Source of the DNA: Keguizhuia sedimenti
GTDB taxonomy: Bacteria > Pseudomonadota > Gammaproteobacteria > Burkholderiales > Burkholderiaceae_D
Length of the DNA stretch: 64,000 nucleotides
Reading direction: 5' to 3'
Assembly (NCBI GenBank): GCA_030715135.1
Contig: JAUYVH010000013.1
Span: 40,060 to 104,059 of the forward strand
Part shown: positions 42,637 to 53,106 of the stretch, piece after piece
Layout: the number at the start of each line of letters is the position of its first letter
Position numbering within the stretch: position 1 is the first letter of the stretch
The notes under the pieces: generated by a model
What the model was told of the DNA's origin: nothing
The model's input: the letters and a program-made list of their open reading frames with translations, nothing else
Database searches by the model: none
Position numbers and translations under genes: made by a program

Positions 42637-43812
42637 TTAATTCATTACGTTCAGTTCTTCAGTGCGGCGCGGAGGATAGCTTTCCCACTTGCTGCAGCCG
42701 GGGCATTGCCAGTAGAACTGCCTGGCCTTGAATCCGCAACTGCTGCATTGGTAGCGCGCCAGCTTCTGGGTATAACCATGTATGAGGTTTTTCACCATGG
42801 ACAGTTCCGGATGGACTTCCGGGCGCGCATACATGAGGCGCGCTTCGAGCAGTTTGTCCAGTCCCAGCAATGTCGGCGTGCGGCGCAACTCTTCCGCGAC
42901 GAGCTGATTGACGGCTTCCACGCCGTTTAATTCAAGCTCAGCCTTGTAGGCCACTTCGAGCAAATCGATCGAGGGCGCTTCCGCCAGATAGGCCTTCAAC
43001 AGGTTGATGCCTTCCTGGGGACGGCCGACAGCTTTGTATCCATCCATCAGGCGTTGCGCAACCAGTGCCACATGCGGCACGCTTTGATGTTCGACGCGTC
43101 GCCATGTCGTCAGTGCGCCTTCCACATCGCCCTTTGCCAAATAGACATCTCCCATCAGAATAGTGGCCCGGACGCTGGTACGGTCGGCTGCAAGCGCTTT
43201 TTCCAGCAACGACAATGCTGCGTCGGGATGCATGTGCACGAGTTCGTCCTGCGCAAGTTCGCAGTAGAACTGCGCGATTTCCTTTTGGCGTCCGCCCGCA
43301 CCCGCCTCCTGCAAGGCCACGGCGGCATCGATGGCGCGGACCCACTCCTTTTCACGCTGATAGATCTCGAGCATCGCGCGGCGCGCCTGGGTGCCATACG
43401 TGGTATCGACCAGTTGGTTGAACGTTTCTTCGGCGCGATCGAGCAGACCCGCCTTCAGATAATCCTGTCCCAGTTCAAATTGGGCCTGCACCTGGGACTC
43501 CATGGGCAGGTCCGGCCGTGCCAGCAGATTCTGATGGACACGTATCGCGCGCTCGATCTCGCCGCGCCTGCGGAACAGGTTGCCCAATGCGAAATGCAGG
43601 TCGATTGTTTCGGGATCCAGCCTGACGATTTCTATGAATGCGTCGATTGCCTTGTCAGGCTGCTCATTCAAAAGAAAATTCAAGCCCTTGAAGTATCCGC
43701 GCGGCAAAGTGCGTGATTCGGACAAAAGCTGCTTGATATCGACGCGCGCAGCGATCCAGCCCAGGCTAAAGCAAACGGGGATGATCAGCAACCACCAAGT
43801 TTCAAATTCCAT
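42637..43812 (-). CDS. lapB: LPS assembly protein LapB (YciM)
   Basis: This 391-residue protein has one N-terminal membrane segment (WWLLIIPVCFSLGWIAA), about seven TPR repeats through residues 60-330, and a C-terminal rubredoxin-like zinc site (YQCSSCGFKARQFYWQCPGCSKWESYPPRR: CxxC...CxxC). In E. coli LapB brings LpxC to FtsH for degradation and so limits LPS synthesis. It follows lapA with 35 bp between; both genes are read leftwards. All features are intact. Confidence 0.95.
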   Translation of the reverse strand: MEFETWWLLIIPVCFSLGWIAARVDIKQLLSESRTLPRGYFKGLNFLLNEQPDKAIDAFIEIVRLDPETIDLHFALGNLFRRRGEIERAIRVHQNLLARPDLPMESQVQAQFELGQDYLKAGLLDRAEETFNQLVDTTYGTQARRAMLEIYQREKEWVRAIDAAVALQEAGAGGRQKEIAQFYCELAQDELVHMHPDAALSLLEKALAADRTSVRATILMGDVYLAKGDVEGALTTWRRVEHQSVPHVALVAQRLMDGYKAVGRPQEGINLLKAYLAEAPSIDLLEVAYKAELELNGVEAVNQLVAEELRRTPTLLGLDKLLEARLMYARPEVHPELSMVKNLIHGYTQKLARYQCSSCGFKARQFYWQCPGCSKWESYPPRRTEELNVMN

Positions 43813-43847
43813 GCGGGTTTATCTTCTTATTGACGTTACACGGATGC

Positions 43848-44162
43848 TTACGTGCCGATGACATTGCCTGCAGCCGGCCCCGATGCGGGGACAAGCGCCC
43901 GCGCTTCATTTTCTTTCTGCAGATTGCCTGCAATCTTCTTTTGTTTCGCGAGCTCGCGCTTCTGGCGGATGACGATGGACGCCATACCTATGGTACCAAA
44001 CACGAATCCCAGTACGAAAAATCCCAGCAACAGCAGCACCAGCGGCCCACGGATTTCATAATTCAGGAAAAATTGCAGCGTTGCTTCCTGCGTATTTTTC
44101 AGTGCGAACCCGAAAAACACGATAAACAATATGCCTGCCGCAATTCTAAATAACAGCTTCAT
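43848..44162 (-). CDS. lapA: LapA (YciS) membrane protein
   Basis: This 104-residue protein has two membrane segments (residues 4-24 and 43-65) and a C-terminal coiled-coil (RQKRELAKQKKIAGNLQKENEA), the LapA domain arrangement. It works with LapB in LPS assembly control. The N-terminal segment with FALKNTQEATLQFFLNYEIRGPLVLLLLGFF matches the family pattern closely. Transcribed with lapB; upstream, the ihfB terminator hairpin separates it from ihfB, so lapA probably has its own promoter in the 186-bp gap. Confidence 0.9.
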   Translation of the reverse strand: MKLLFRIAAGILFIVFFGFALKNTQEATLQFFLNYEIRGPLVLLLLGFFVLGFVFGTIGMASIVIRQKRELAKQKKIAGNLQKENEARALVPASGPAAGNVIGT

Positions 44163-44307
44163 TCAAACGACTCCTGTGCGCCGGAAATGGCCGGCTTGTC
44201 TCGATGCTCTGCTGCTTCTGGGGTGGATGAGGCATGTCATGCATACCGTCAATTTTTTACCGCCTGTAGCGTTCACGATGAGGCCAAGCGGCATTGTACG
44301 CGAAAAA

Positions 44308-44331
44308 AAACGGCATCCGAAGATGCCGTTT
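44308..44331 (-). terminator. Terminator after ihfB
   Basis: AAACGGCATC and GATGCCGTTT form a perfect 10-bp stem with CGAA loop; the minus strand continues in a run of T (44303-44310). It lies 18 bp after the ihfB stop. Confidence 0.88.
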
Positions 44332-44348
44332 CCTTACTGCATACCACC

Positions 44349-44654
44349 TTAGTCATCCTTGATCGGTTGTCCGACCATGGCGTCTACCCGTTCACGCAGT
44401 TCCTTGCCTGGCTTAAAGTGCGGCACACGCTTTTCCGGCACCATTACTTTGTCGCCCGACTTGGGATTGCGTCCGATACGCGGAGGCCGGCTGTTGATTG
44501 AAAAACTGCCGAATCCGCGTATCTCGATACGCTGCCCGCCGGACAGCGCATCGGTCATTGCATCGAGTATCGTCTTTACCGCGTAATCCGCATCTTTAGC
44601 TACCAGCTGCGGATAACGCTCGGCCAGACGGGCAATCAATTCCGACTTTGTCAT
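44349..44654 (-). CDS. ihfB: Integration host factor subunit beta
   Basis: This 101-residue HU/IHF-fold protein has the DNA-bending beta arms in [30 protein letters not shown], with the intercalating Pro in NPKSGD. Length and the start [18 protein letters not shown] match IhfB rather than HU. With IhfA it bends DNA at specific sites. It lies 17 bp after rpsA, as in many proteobacteria, so rpsA and ihfB form one transcript. Confidence 0.95.
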   Translation of the reverse strand: MTKSELIARLAERYPQLVAKDADYAVKTILDAMTDALSGGQRIEIRGFGSFSINSRPPRIGRNPKSGDKVMVPEKRVPHFKPGKELRERVDAMVGQPIKDD

Positions 44655-44671
44655 GCGTACTGCCCCGACTA

Positions 44672-46381
44672 TTATTTGTTATCGAGCTTGGCTTTCAGCA
44701 ATGCGCCCAGGCTGGTCGTACCGGAAGCGGCGTTCGAGTCAGCAGACATCTTCTGCATGGCTTCCTGGGTTTCAACATTGTCCTTCGCCTTGATCGACAA
44801 CTGAATGCTGCGTGCCTTGCGATCAACGTTGATGACCATGGCTTCAACCGTGTCGCCCACTTTCAGATGGGTACCGGCATCTTCCACGCGATCACGGGAG
44901 ATTTCGGAAGCGCGCAGGTAACCTTCAACTTCGTCGGACAACTGGATTACAGCACCCTTAGGCTCGACCGACTTGACGGTACCGGTTACAACCGCACCCT
45001 TGTCGTTCATAGCCGCAAAGTTGTTGAACGGGTCGCCTTCGAGTTGCTTGACGCCGAGGGAAACGCGCTCACGCTCGACATCGATAGCCAGCACAACGGC
45101 TTCCAGTTCATCGCCCTTTTTGAAGCGGCGGACTGCTTCTTCGCCGGACTCGGTCCATGACAGGTCGGACAGATGCACCAGGCCGTCGATGTTGCCAGGC
45201 AAGCCGATGAATACGCCGAAATCGGTGATCGACTTGATTGCGCCGCTGACCTTGTCGCCCTTCTTGTGGGTCATTGCAAAATCATCCCATGGGTTCGGCT
45301 TGCATTGCTTCATGCCGAGGGAGATACGGCGACGCTCTTCGTCGATTTCCAGGACCATGACTTCGACTTCGTCGCCCAGCTGGACAACCTTGTTCGGAGC
45401 CACGTTCTTGTTGGTCCAGTCCATTTCGGACACGTGCACCAGGCCTTCGATGCCCTGCTCGACTTCCACGAATGCACCGTAGTCGGTCAGGTTTGTAACC
45501 TTGCCGAACAGGCGGGTGCCTTGCGGATAACGACGGGACAGACCGGTCCAAGGATCGTCGCCCAACTGCTTGACGCCAAGGGAAACGCGGTTCTTTTCCT
45601 GATCGTACTTGAGGACCTTGGCGGTGATTTCCTGGCCGACGGTCAGCACTTCGGACGGATGACGCACACGACGCCATGCCAGGTCGGTGATGTGCAGCAG
45701 GCCGTCGATGCCGCCCAGATCCACGAATGCGCCGTAGTCGGTGATGTTCTTGACGACGCCGGTCACAACTGTACCTTCCTTCAGGGTTTCCATCAGCTTC
45801 TGACGCTCTTCGCCCATCGATGCTTCGATGACGGCGCGGCGGGACAGCACAACGTTGTTACGCTTGCGATCCAGCTTGATGACCTTGAATTCCATGGTCT
45901 TGCCTTCGTACGGCGTGGTGTCCTTGACGGGACGCGTATCAACCAGCGAACCAGGCAGGAATGCGCGAATGCCGTTAGTCAGAACGGTCAGGCCGCCCTT
46001 TACCTTGCCGTTGACGGTACCGGTTACCAGCTCGCCAGACTCCATCGCTTTTTCCAGCGAGAGCCACGATGCGAGACGCTTGGCCTTGTCGCGCGACAGG
46101 ATGGTGTCACCGAAACCGTTTTCCAGCGACTCGATGGCGACAGAAATAAAATCGCCGACTTGCACTTCGAGTTCGCCGTTGTCGTTCTTGAATTCTTCGA
46201 TAGGGATGAATGCTTCGGACTTCAGTCCGGCATTGACGATCACGAAGTTGTGATCGAGGCGAACGACTTCTGCGGAAATCACTTCGCCGGAACGCATATC
46301 CTGGCGTGACAATGACTCTTCAAACAGGGCGGCAAAACTTTCCATGCCGGAGGATGCTGGGGAATTAGCTACAGTTGACAT
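44672..46381 (-). CDS. rpsA: 30S ribosomal protein S1
   Basis: This 569-residue protein has six S1/OB domains. Repeats 3-6 are recognisable by the recurring (G)[25 protein letters not shown] pattern (for example [25 protein letters not shown]); the first two domains bind the ribosome. It brings mRNA to the 30S subunit and unfolds structured leaders. The 120-bp gap upstream, to the cmk stop, contains repeated AACAATC-type sequences that may serve as the autogenous-control leader. Length is typical. Confidence 0.96.
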   Translation of the reverse strand: MSTVANSPASSGMESFAALFEESLSRQDMRSGEVISAEVVRLDHNFVIVNAGLKSEAFIPIEEFKNDNGELEVQVGDFISVAIESLENGFGDTILSRDKAKRLASWLSLEKAMESGELVTGTVNGKVKGGLTVLTNGIRAFLPGSLVDTRPVKDTTPYEGKTMEFKVIKLDRKRNNVVLSRRAVIEASMGEERQKLMETLKEGTVVTGVVKNITDYGAFVDLGGIDGLLHITDLAWRRVRHPSEVLTVGQEITAKVLKYDQEKNRVSLGVKQLGDDPWTGLSRRYPQGTRLFGKVTNLTDYGAFVEVEQGIEGLVHVSEMDWTNKNVAPNKVVQLGDEVEVMVLEIDEERRRISLGMKQCKPNPWDDFAMTHKKGDKVSGAIKSITDFGVFIGLPGNIDGLVHLSDLSWTESGEEAVRRFKKGDELEAVVLAIDVERERVSLGVKQLEGDPFNNFAAMNDKGAVVTGTVKSVEPKGAVIQLSDEVEGYLRASEISRDRVEDAGTHLKVGDTVEAMVINVDRKARSIQLSIKAKDNVETQEAMQKMSADSNAASGTTSLGALLKAKLDNK

Positions 46382-46501
46382 AAAATTTAAGGGTTAGCCA
46401 ATTTTGACGCAGGATGCGGCAACTATTGGGTTAGGGTTGCAAAACACCCGATTGGAACAATCCAAAACAATCTGAAACAACCGGGACCAAATCGGCCCAA
46501 A

Positions 46502-47185
46502 TCAGGAATGGGCCTTTTTCCTTTCCGAGGCATACCAGCTGAGTACCTGCTCCACTGCCTGATCGGCAGTCATATTTGAAGTATCCAGAATGTACGCTCC
46601 TTCTGCGGGCTTCAAAGGCGCAACGGAGCGGTTGGCATCCCTTGCGTCCCTTTCTTGCAAATCCTTAAGAAGGTCGGCCATATTAGCAGAAAAACCCTTG
46701 CCAATCAATTGCTTATATCGCCTTTCGGCACGGGCTTCCGCACTCGCCGTCAAAAAGACTTTTAATATGGCGGAAGGGAAAATAACGGTTCCCATGTCGC
46801 GCCCGTCGGCGACCAGACCCGGCGCCATGCGGAAACGCAGTTGCAGGCCCACCAGAGCATGCCGGACGCCGGGCAAGGCTGCGATTTTTGATGCCGTATT
46901 GCCAATTTCTTCCTTGCGGATGGCATCAGTTACATTTTCCTTGGCCAGGAACACATCCCCGCCGACAAAGGAGCAATCCAGATGTTCTGCCACTTTGGAA
47001 AGCGCATGCTCATCGCTCAGCGACGCCTGATGCCGTATAGCGGACAAGGCAGTCAGACGGTATAAAGCCCCGGAATCCAGGTAATAAAATCCCAGTTTGT
47101 CGGCTACCCGCTGCGCAACGGTTCCCTTGCCGGAAGCAGTCGGACCGTCAATGGTAATGACAGGAATAGCGGAAGGTGATGTCAT
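46502..47185 (-). CDS. cmk: Cytidylate kinase
   Basis: This 227-residue nucleoside monophosphate kinase has the P-loop [17 protein letters not shown] and [10 protein letters not shown] substrate blocks and the LID segment [10 protein letters not shown]. It phosphorylates CMP and dCMP. I start it at 47183-47185 because the in-frame ATG 39 bp upstream gives an atypical extension. It sits between aroA and rpsA in the same orientation, the usual order in proteobacteria. Gap to aroA: 176 bp, with no terminator found. Confidence 0.94.
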   Translation of the reverse strand: MTSPSAIPVITIDGPTASGKGTVAQRVADKLGFYYLDSGALYRLTALSAIRHQASLSDEHALSKVAEHLDCSFVGGDVFLAKENVTDAIRKEEIGNTASKIAALPGVRHALVGLQLRFRMAPGLVADGRDMGTVIFPSAILKVFLTASAEARAERRYKQLIGKGFSANMADLLKDLQERDARDANRSVAPLKPAEGAYILDTSNMTADQAVEQVLSWYASERKKAHS

Positions 47186-47361
47186 ATTAGTTTTGTGGTA
47201 ATGCCTGCCTGAGAATATAAGCAAGTTTCATGACAGAAATAAATGCAGGACTTTCGCTTATTTCTCGCATCGGCATCGAAAAGTTGCCAGTGCCTCATGC
47301 TGTTACGGATGAAATCTTGCCTAAAGCGTCATTCAAACTAAAGCGTCATTCAAAGCCGCGG

Positions 47362-48690
47362 TCAGAATAAATTGTTTCCCACGATGCTTGAAAAACTCGT
47401 GAAATAGTCTGGAAAGGTCTTGGCGACGCACTTCGGATCATTGATGCGGATCTTGTTGCCTCTTCGTGCTGCACCGTCAAGCGATGCGAGAGAGAAGCAC
47501 ATTGCCATGCGATGATCGTCGTAGGTATCGATCGCCGCCGGCTGGATTTGCGCAGGCGGCGTGATGCGAAGAAAGTCCTCGCCCTCTTCGACCGTTGCAC
47601 CAAGCTTGCGCAACTCCGTTGCCATCGCGGCAATGCGGTCTGTTTCCTTCACGCGCCAGCTGCCGATATTGCGCAATACGCTGGCGCCATCCGCATAGAG
47701 GGCTGCCACGGCAATCGTCATGGCAGCATCCGGGATGTGATTGAAATCGGTATCGATCGCTTTCAGGACGCCATTGGACTTCGCTTCGATCCAGTTGTCA
47801 CCCATCGTGATGTCAGCCCCCATCTTCTGCAAGGCCTCTACGAAACGCACGTCACCCTGGATACTGTCCTTGCCGACGCCTTCCACACGCACCGGTCCGC
47901 CAGCAATTGCGCCCGCAGCCAGGAAGTACGACGCCGATGAAGCGTCACCCTCGACATGGATTGTGTCGGGACTGAGATAGCGCTGTCCTGCCTGTACCGT
48001 GAAGGACTTCCATCCGTCGCGCACGACATCCACGCCGAAACGGTGCATCAGGTTCAGAGTGATCTCGATATACGGCTTGGAAATCAGATCGCCGACCACG
48101 TCGATGGTGACATCCTCTTCTTTTGCCATCAAGGGCGCCGCCATCAGGATGGCAGTGAGAAACTGGCTGGATACGTTGCCCCTCACCTGCATGCGATGCT
48201 TCTGGATCAGGCCGCGGCGTATATGCAAAGGAGGAAAGCCGGGCGTGCCTGTATACTCGATACGCGTGCCGATGGCATTCAATGCATCGACCAGGTCCCC
48301 GATCGGCCGCTCATGCATGCGCGCCACGCCGTGCAAGGTGTAGTCGCCACCGATGACGGCCAGGGCAGCTGTCAAAGGGCGAATCGCCGTGCCCGCATTG
48401 CCGAGAAATAGATCGGCGTGATACACCGGCAGCCTACCGTCCGTACCGTGCACGATGTAATCCTGCGATTCTCCGATTTGCTCCCATTTGATGCCAAGCT
48501 TTTGCAGGGCCATCAGCATGACATGCGTGTCGTCCGAAGCCAGCAAGTCGCTGATGTGCGTCGTGCCGTGGGCGATTGCCGCAAGCAGCAAGGTACGGTT
48601 GGAAATGCTTTTCGATCCGGGAAGCTTGACCGTGCCTTGCGCATGCATGGCAGGTTGAAGATCCAGGTGACGCGGATAATTTTTCATCAA
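47362..48690 (-). CDS. aroA: 3-phosphoshikimate 1-carboxyvinyltransferase (EPSP synthase)
   Basis: This 442-residue protein has the typical two-domain inside-out barrel pattern: [17 protein letters not shown] at the start, [17 protein letters not shown] (PEP binding), and DDHRMAM...KTFPDYF near the end. It makes EPSP from shikimate-3-phosphate in the shikimate pathway. It overlaps the tyrA stop by four bases (ATGA), so it is translationally coupled. The LGNAGTAxRPLTA block with Gly and Pro in normal places is of the glyphosate-sensitive class. Confidence 0.96.
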   Translation of the reverse strand: MMKNYPRHLDLQPAMHAQGTVKLPGSKSISNRTLLLAAIAHGTTHISDLLASDDTHVMLMALQKLGIKWEQIGESQDYIVHGTDGRLPVYHADLFLGNAGTAIRPLTAALAVIGGDYTLHGVARMHERPIGDLVDALNAIGTRIEYTGTPGFPPLHIRRGLIQKHRMQVRGNVSSQFLTAILMAAPLMAKEEDVTIDVVGDLISKPYIEITLNLMHRFGVDVVRDGWKSFTVQAGQRYLSPDTIHVEGDASSASYFLAAGAIAGGPVRVEGVGKDSIQGDVRFVEALQKMGADITMGDNWIEAKSNGVLKAIDTDFNHIPDAAMTIAVAALYADGASVLRNIGSWRVKETDRIAAMATELRKLGATVEEGEDFLRITPPAQIQPAAIDTYDDHRMAMCFSLASLDGAARRGNKIRINDPKCVAKTFPDYFTSFSSIVGNNLF

Positions 48691-49586
48691 TCGCCTCCTT
48701 CCTTGCGTGCTTTCTCGGCCGCTTCAATCGAACTCATCCAGTTTTGCCGTGCGCGCTGCGCATTGGCATACACGGCTTCGAGTCCCGGCCCATTCTGCGC
48801 TGCGAGCAAAGCACGTATTCCGTTTAACTGCGTGATATAGGCATCGAGTTCAGCAAGCAAGGCTGTCTGATTCGCCATGCTGATATCACGCCACATTTCC
48901 GGCGACGAGCCGGCAATACGCGTAAAGTCGCGGAATCCGCTCGCTGCAAACTGGAACAACAGCTCGGCATGCGGTTTCCGCGCGATATCGTCCACCAGTG
49001 CATACGCCAGCAGATGCGGCAGATGACTGACCGCGGCAAATACGCGGTCATGCTCTTCCGCAGACAGGCGATGGATCACTGCCCCGCACAGTTTCCAGGC
49101 GAACATGACCCGCTCGAGATCTCCGGAGGAATTTTCCGTTAGTGGAGTGAGCACCACCTTCTTTCCCTGATACAAATCAGGAATGGCGGCGCCCGGCCCA
49201 TTGGATTCGCGGCCCGCAATCGGATGTGCGGGAATGAATTGGGCAATTTTCTCACCCATGGCGGCACGGGCGGCGGCGACCACGTCGGCCTTCGTACTGC
49301 CGGCATCGGTAACAATTGTGCCCGGCTCAAGATGCGCTTGAATGGACGCAAGGATCGCTTCGGTTTGCGCAACGGGCGTCGCAATCAATACCAGATCTGC
49401 GCCCTTCAAGGCATCAGGGATCGAAGCACCGATTTCATCAATGATGCCAAGAGCCTTGGCGCGCTCCAATGACGCAGACGTGCGCCCGATACCGACTACA
49501 TGCTTCACCGCACCGGCATTCTTGAGCGCAAGCGCGAAAGATCCACCGATCAAACCGACGCCGAATATAACAATCTTGTTGAACAC
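48687..49586 (-). CDS. tyrA: Prephenate dehydrogenase
   Basis: This 299-residue protein has the N-terminal dinucleotide fold [15 protein letters not shown] and the prephenate-binding [14 protein letters not shown] with the catalytic His near residue 125. There is no chorismate mutase domain, so it is a monofunctional enzyme (tyrosine branch). Co-transcribed with hisC upstream (21-bp gap) and aroA downstream (4-bp overlap). Confidence 0.94.
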   Translation of the reverse strand: MFNKIVIFGVGLIGGSFALALKNAGAVKHVVGIGRTSASLERAKALGIIDEIGASIPDALKGADLVLIATPVAQTEAILASIQAHLEPGTIVTDAGSTKADVVAAARAAMGEKIAQFIPAHPIAGRESNGPGAAIPDLYQGKKVVLTPLTENSSGDLERVMFAWKLCGAVIHRLSAEEHDRVFAAVSHLPHLLAYALVDDIARKPHAELLFQFAASGFRDFTRIAGSSPEMWRDISMANQTALLAELDAYITQLNGIRALLAAQNGPGLEAVYANAQRARQNWMSSIEAAEKARKEGGD

Positions 49587-49607
49587 GCAATTTGCCTCTA
49601 TGCTGGC

Positions 49608-50720
49608 TTAATCATTCAATACGTTCTTCAGGGCTGCAAGGAATGCCGCATTTTCTTCCGGCAGGCCGATCGAAATGCGCAGCCACTGCGGCAGGCCGTA
49701 ATTGGCGACCGGACGCACGATGATGCCCTGCTTGAGCAATGCAAGATTGATGCGCGCTCCTGCCGCATCGTCGTCACCCACCTTGACCAGCACAAAATTG
49801 CCGTGCGACGGCACATAACGCAGACCCAGCGCGTCAAAACCTTCGGTCAACTGACGATATCCTGCCGCATTCAGCTGCGCGCTTTTTTGCAGGAAATCCG
49901 TGTCATTCAGCGCCGCAATGGCTGCCGCCTGCGCCATCGAATTTACATTGAAAGGCTGGCGGATGCGGTTGAGCAAATCCGTGATGTGCGGCTGGGCGAT
50001 GCCGAATCCGATACGCAGGCCCGCCAGGCCGTACGCCTTGGACAAGGTTCGCGAAACAAGCAGATTCGGATAGCGCCGGACCCAGGCGATGGAATCATAT
50101 TGCTGGTTCGGCGCAAGATATTCGTTGTAGGCTTCGTCGAGCACCACCGCAACGTGCTGCGGCACTTTCTGCAGGAAGGTTTCGATCTCCGCAGCCGGCA
50201 GGAAAGTGCCGGTCGGATTATTGGGGTTGGCAATGAAAACCAGCCTGGTATCGGGAGCGATCGCCTCGGCCATGGCTTGCAGGTCATGGCCATAGTCCTT
50301 GGCCTGCACTACAATCGCGCGCGCGCCGACCGCCTGGGTTGCCAGCGCATATACGGCAAACGAATATTGCGCATACAGGATGGATTGTCCCTGATGCACG
50401 AAAGCACGCGCCGCCAGTTCCAGGATATCGTTGCTGCCGTTACCCAGGGTAATCCAGTCCTGCGGCACGTCGTATTTGGCGCTGATTGCCGCCTTCAGCT
50501 CAAAGCCGTTGGAATCCGGATAGCGGCCGAGCTCTGCCATGACGGCGAGCATTGCCTGCTTTGCCGATTCCGGCATGCCGAGCGGGTTTTCATTCGAAGC
50601 AAGCTTGATGATATCGGCTTCGTTCAAGCCGAATTCGCGCGCAACCTCGGAAATGGGTTTGCCGCCTTGGTAGGGCGCAATGGCTCGGATGTAGTCAGGT
50701 CCGAATTGATTAGACATCAT
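49608..50720 (-). CDS. hisC: Histidinol-phosphate / aromatic aminotransferase
   Basis: This 370-residue fold-type I PLP enzyme has the PLP-Lys in SRTLSKAYGLAGLRIGF (Lys near residue 226) and NPNNPTGTF, DEAYNEYL blocks. Its place between pheA and tyrA, away from the his operon, suggests it works on prephenate or aromatic keto acids as well as on histidinol phosphate; the paralogue in this position is usually called hisC2. A run of aromatic pathway genes surrounds it. Confidence 0.9.
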   Translation of the reverse strand: MMSNQFGPDYIRAIAPYQGGKPISEVAREFGLNEADIIKLASNENPLGMPESAKQAMLAVMAELGRYPDSNGFELKAAISAKYDVPQDWITLGNGSNDILELAARAFVHQGQSILYAQYSFAVYALATQAVGARAIVVQAKDYGHDLQAMAEAIAPDTRLVFIANPNNPTGTFLPAAEIETFLQKVPQHVAVVLDEAYNEYLAPNQQYDSIAWVRRYPNLLVSRTLSKAYGLAGLRIGFGIAQPHITDLLNRIRQPFNVNSMAQAAAIAALNDTDFLQKSAQLNAAGYRQLTEGFDALGLRYVPSHGNFVLVKVGDDDAAGARINLALLKQGIIVRPVANYGLPQWLRISIGLPEENAAFLAALKNVLND

Positions 50721-50889
50721 TGGATTCCAGCTAAAAATTACCTTCTTGCATACAAGCTATCGCAATATCGCCACGCTTTATCCGGATGCAAGAAATAAAA
50801 GAAACAGGCAAAAAATAATCGCGGATTGTTTTGCAAGCCGCGTCTCGAAAGGTTCGACAGGCTGCGCACCGGCATGCAGCAACCGATGC

Positions 50890-51963
50890 TTAACTGCTCA
50901 GCGGATAAGAGCCCAGGACCTTGAAATAAGCAGCGTTTTCCTTCAGCTCGCTCAATGCCTTGGCTACTTTTTCATCCAGTGCGTGGCCTTCTATATCCAC
51001 GTAAAAATAATATTCCCAGGTGCCGGTGCGCGCAGGCCGCGATTCAAAGCGCGACATGGAGACTCCATGCTTGGCCAGGGGCGCAAGCAGGTTGTACACC
51101 GCCCCCGCCTTGTTGGGCACGGACAGCACGATCGAGGTTTGATCCTTGCCGCTCGGCGCTGTGTGCAGATTTCCGATCACCGCAAAACGCGTGCGGTTGT
51201 GCGGATCGTCCTGGATATGCGCCTGCACGATTTGCAGGTTGTACTCCTGGCCGGCAATGTCGCTGGCGATCGCCGCAATGCCCGGATCGCTGCTTGCCAT
51301 GCGCGCGGCTTCTGCATTCGAGGTGACCGCCTGCCGCTCAATTTTCGGGCAATGCTGATTGAGCCAGCGCTGGCATTGCGCAAGCGCCTGCGAATGCGCG
51401 CAGATGCGCTGCACACCGTCCATCGTGCCGCTCTTCGTCATCAGGCTGTGATGAACCGGCAGGCCGATTTCGCCGCTGATGATCAGCGTGGTTTGCAGCA
51501 GCAGGTCCAGCGTGCGGTTGATAACGCCTTCGCTGGAATTCTCGATCGGCACAACGCCGAAATCCGCCGTGCCGGCCTCTGCAGCGCGAAATACGTCGTC
51601 GATCGAGGTACAGGGCATTCCTTCGATGGCGCGGCCGAACTGCTGATATACCGCTTGTTCACTGAAGGTGCCGACAGGGCCGAGATAGGCGACAGTGACC
51701 CGCTTTTCCAAGGCGCGGCAGGCAGACATGATCTCGCGGAAGATCGTCTGCACATCGTTTGCATGCAGCGGTCCCGGATTGCGTTCTGCGACGCTTCGCA
51801 GCACCTGGGCTTCGCGCTCGGGGCGAAACACCGGGGCATTGGTCTCGGCCTTCACATGACCGACCTCCTGGGCAATTCGCGCGCGTTGATTCAGCAGATC
51901 CAGCATCTGCCGGTCAATTGCGTCTATCCTTTCACGCAATGGTTTGAGTTTGTCTTCGCTCAT
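50890..51963 (-). CDS. pheA: Bifunctional chorismate mutase / prephenate dehydratase
   Basis: This 357-residue protein has an N-terminal AroQ-type chorismate mutase (residues 5-90, IDAIDRQMLDLLNQRARIAQEVG), then a prephenate dehydratase domain (VAYLGPVGTFSEQA; VPIENSSEGVI; TSNAEAARMA), and a C-terminal ACT domain (TSIVLSVPNKAGAVYNLLAPL, with ESRP near it for phenylalanine feedback). Both catalytic domains look intact. It commits prephenate to phenylalanine. It is separated from hisC by 169 bp and from serC by 51 bp. Confidence 0.95.
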   Translation of the reverse strand: MSEDKLKPLRERIDAIDRQMLDLLNQRARIAQEVGHVKAETNAPVFRPEREAQVLRSVAERNPGPLHANDVQTIFREIMSACRALEKRVTVAYLGPVGTFSEQAVYQQFGRAIEGMPCTSIDDVFRAAEAGTADFGVVPIENSSEGVINRTLDLLLQTTLIISGEIGLPVHHSLMTKSGTMDGVQRICAHSQALAQCQRWLNQHCPKIERQAVTSNAEAARMASSDPGIAAIASDIAGQEYNLQIVQAHIQDDPHNRTRFAVIGNLHTAPSGKDQTSIVLSVPNKAGAVYNLLAPLAKHGVSMSRFESRPARTGTWEYYFYVDIEGHALDEKVAKALSELKENAAYFKVLGSYPLSS

Positions 51964-52014
51964 AAATGTGATTACCCGCCCGCTTAGATCGCCGGTCCGG
52001 CATGATGCAATGAT

Positions 52015-53106
52015 TTATCCGTGCTGCTTCTCGAAGTCCCGCATGTAGTCGACCAGCGCACGCACTCCTTCAATCGGCATCGCGTTGTAGATCGACGCGC
52101 GCATTCCGCCGACCGAACTGTGGCCTTTCAACTGCACCAGTCCACGTTCTTTTGCCCCATCGAGGAAAAGCTCGTTCAAGGATTCCTTGTGCAGTGAGAA
52201 CGGAACGTTCATGCGGGAACGGCAATCCTTTGCGACCGGATTACGATAAAACTCCGTGGAATCCAGATAGTCGTACAACAAGGCCGCTTTCGCAATATTC
52301 ACCTTTTCGATCGCGGGAACTCCGCCCTGGCGCTTGAGCCATTTGAATACCAGTCCTGCGATATAAATCGAATATGTCGGCGGCGTATTGAACATCGAGT
52401 CGTTTTCCGCGACGACTTTCCAGTCGAATGCAGACGGGCAGATCGGCAATGCATGGCCGAGCAGATCTTCGCGCACGACGACGATGGTCACGCCTGCAGG
52501 GCCGATGTTCTTTTGCGCGCCGCCATAAATGACGCCGAACCTCGATACATCGACTTCACGCGACAGGATTTGCGAGGACATATCCGCGACCAGCGGCACA
52601 TCGCCGACATCGGGCGTGAAATGGTATTCCACGCCGCCGATGGTTTCATTGGTGCAGATGTGCACGTAGGCGGCATCCGTGGAAAGCTTCCAGGTATCGC
52701 GCGCGGGAACATGCGTATAGTGCGAAGTCTCGGCGGTTGCGGCGATATTGACCTTGCAGTATTTGCGCGCATCCAGGATGCTGCGGCCGGACCAATGGCC
52801 GGTATGAATGTAATCGGCGGTAGCTGGCTGAGGTTTCATGCCGACCAGGTTCATCGGGATGATTGCGTTTTCGGCGATCGCGCCGCCCTGCATGAACAAA
52901 ATCTTGTAATTCGATGGAATGTTCATCAGGTCGCGCAGATCCTGCAGCGCGTCATGGTAGATGGACATGAATTCCTTGCCGCGATGGCTCATTTCCATCA
53001 CGGACATGCCGCTGCCATGCCAGTCCAGCATTTCATCGGCGGCCTGCTGCATTACCTCGGTCGGCAAGGTTGCAGGCCCTGCCGAAAAATTATAGTGCCG
53101 CTTCAT
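52015..53106 (-). CDS. serC: Phosphoserine aminotransferase
   Basis: This 363-residue PLP enzyme starts [20 protein letters not shown], the SerC hallmark, with the PLP-Lys in [13 protein letters not shown] (Lys near residue 199) and NVPFSL...[23 protein letters not shown]. It makes phosphoserine from 3-phosphohydroxypyruvate and also serves pyridoxine synthesis. The start overlaps the gyrA stop by four bases, so it is coupled to gyrA. The gene order gyrA-serC-pheA is the common one in Burkholderiales. Confidence 0.96.
   Translation of the reverse strand: MKRHYNFSAGPATLPTEVMQQAADEMLDWHGSGMSVMEMSHRGKEFMSIYHDALQDLRDLMNIPSNYKILFMQGGAIAENAIIPMNLVGMKPQPATADYIHTGHWSGRSILDARKYCKVNIAATAETSHYTHVPARDTWKLSTDAAYVHICTNETIGGVEYHFTPDVGDVPLVADMSSQILSREVDVSRFGVIYGGAQKNIGPAGVTIVVVREDLLGHALPICPSAFDWKVVAENDSMFNTPPTYSIYIAGLVFKWLKRQGGVPAIEKVNIAKAALLYDYLDSTEFYRNPVAKDCRSRMNVPFSLHKESLNELFLDGAKERGLVQLKGHSSVGGMRASIYNAMPIEGVRALVDYMRDFEKQHG

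Noticed and set aside
45173..46309. 378-codon plus-strand frame opposite rpsA
   Set aside because: Antisense shadow of the repeated S1 domains; high-GC third positions on the coding strand keep the opposite frame open.
49500..51987. Two plus-strand frames of 432 and 413 codons opposite tyrA, hisC and pheA
   Set aside because: Shadows of well-recognised enzymes; composition rich in Arg, His and Gln is typical of non-coding frames here.
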